DNA of 6,932 nucleotides. It comes from Pseudomonadota bacterium (GTDB lineage Bacteria; Pseudomonadota; Alphaproteobacteria; Ferrovibrionales; Ferrovibrionaceae). The notes under the pieces were generated by a model that worked only from the letters and a program-made list of their open reading frames with translations, searched no databases and was not told where the DNA came from. The stretch covers positions 1 through 6,932 of the forward strand of contig JAEYSS010000045.1 in the NCBI GenBank assembly GCA_023434425.1, given 5' to 3'. Positions 6,789 through 6,932 of the stretch are shown here, in pieces (position 1 is the stretch's first letter; the number at the start of each line of letters is the position of its first letter). Made by a program: the position numbers and the translations under genes.

Positions 6789-6932
6789 GGGGTTCTTGAA
6801 CGCTCAAAATAACTTTCGTCATGTCCGCGCAGGCGGGCATCCAGTCGCCGGACAGACTGGGTTCCCGCTTTCGCGGGAACGACGACGGTTATGTTTCTAT
6901 TCAACGAGATATACTCCGGCTGACAAGGGGAT
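6789..6932. other. Region upstream of dppB: no complete gene
   Basis: Apart from the hairpin element, these 144 bp show little. On the minus strand, the frame from 6932 reads IPLSAGVYLVE and then TAG at 6899-6897, which could be the tail of an upstream gene. Alternatively TTGTCA (6926-6921) sits 17 bp before TGAATA (6903-6898), a promoter-like spacing with a poor -10 box. These readings compete and neither is established. The bases between the repeat and dppB (6789-6815) hold no clear Shine-Dalgarno. Confidence 0.3.
6816..6885. repeat. REP/BIME-like intergenic hairpin element
   Basis: The element is 70 bp with imperfect inverted ends (TCGTC at both tips) and three successive hairpins. Bases 6821-6828 pair with 6833-6840 (8 bp including one T-G). 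CCAGTC at 6841-6846 pairs with GACTGG at 6855-6860. GTTCCCGC at 6861-6868 pairs perfectly with GCGGGAAC at 6873-6880 around TTTC. The outer arms are also complementary to each other, so the whole can fold as one long cruciform. On the minus strand the perfect hairpin has a GAAA (GNRA) tetraloop. The GTTCCCGC..GCGGGAAC/CCAGTC pattern resembles the abundant intergenic palindromes of many alphaproteobacteria and other proteobacteria. Its six-frame translations give the peptide PAKAGTQ...LDARLRGHDE often seen in spurious gene calls. Only one copy is in this window, so its repeat status rests on recall. Confidence 0.8.

Noticed and set aside
6553..6840. Minus-strand frame running through the hairpin repeat into dppB
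   Set aside because: It is out of frame with dppB and ends in Arg/His-rich shadow sequence. Translations of such palindromic repeats are a known source of false gene calls.
6898..6926. TTGTCA-N17-TGAATA as the dppB operon promoter
   Set aside because: The -35-like box and spacing are good, but the -10 box matches the consensus poorly. A competing reading as the end of an upstream gene is equally possible, so no promoter is claimed.

Overview
The window is GC-rich, gene-dense DNA with no visible foreign-looking segment. It most resembles an alphaproteobacterial chromosome, probably of a Rhodospirillales- or Rhizobiales-like lineage. The case rests on the gene order homoserine dehydrogenase, class II fructose-1,6-bisphosphatase (GlpX), RecJ, which I recall as common in alphaproteobacteria. 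The protein sequences and a hairpin-pair repeat near the right end fit the same picture. No search could be run, so the taxonomy is an inference.

Left half, plus strand (2-3462): three tightly packed housekeeping genes. They are the 3' part of hom (its 5' part lies outside the window), glpX and recJ. The gaps are 9 bp (hom-glpX) and 2 bp (glpX-recJ), so they are probably co-transcribed from a promoter upstream of the window. Their roles are unrelated: threonine/methionine precursor synthesis, gluconeogenesis and DNA repair. A GC-rich hairpin followed by TTTTT directly after the recJ stop looks like the terminator of this unit.

Right half, minus strand (3464-6788): four genes running towards recJ. 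They are two inner-membrane permeases of a peptide/nickel-type ABC importer (DppB- and DppC-like, joined by an ATGA overlap), a small single-domain cupin, and an EamA/DMT-family transporter that begins two codons after the cupin stop. The unit looks like an uptake operon with a possible metabolite-binding or enzymatic cupin and a possible exporter or second permease. The binding protein and ATPases of the ABC system are not in the window and may lie upstream, beyond 6932. The two units converge with one base between their stop codons, so the recJ terminator hairpin lies inside the 3' coding end of the EamA gene.

Upstream of dppB (6789-6932) there is no complete gene. This stretch holds a 70-bp REP/BIME-like element made of three successive hairpins. 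I found no RNA gene, CRISPR array, insertion sequence or clearly novel system. The points most worth following are the repeat in front of dppB, the terminator embedded in an opposing gene, and the cupin plus EamA pair attached to the ABC permeases.
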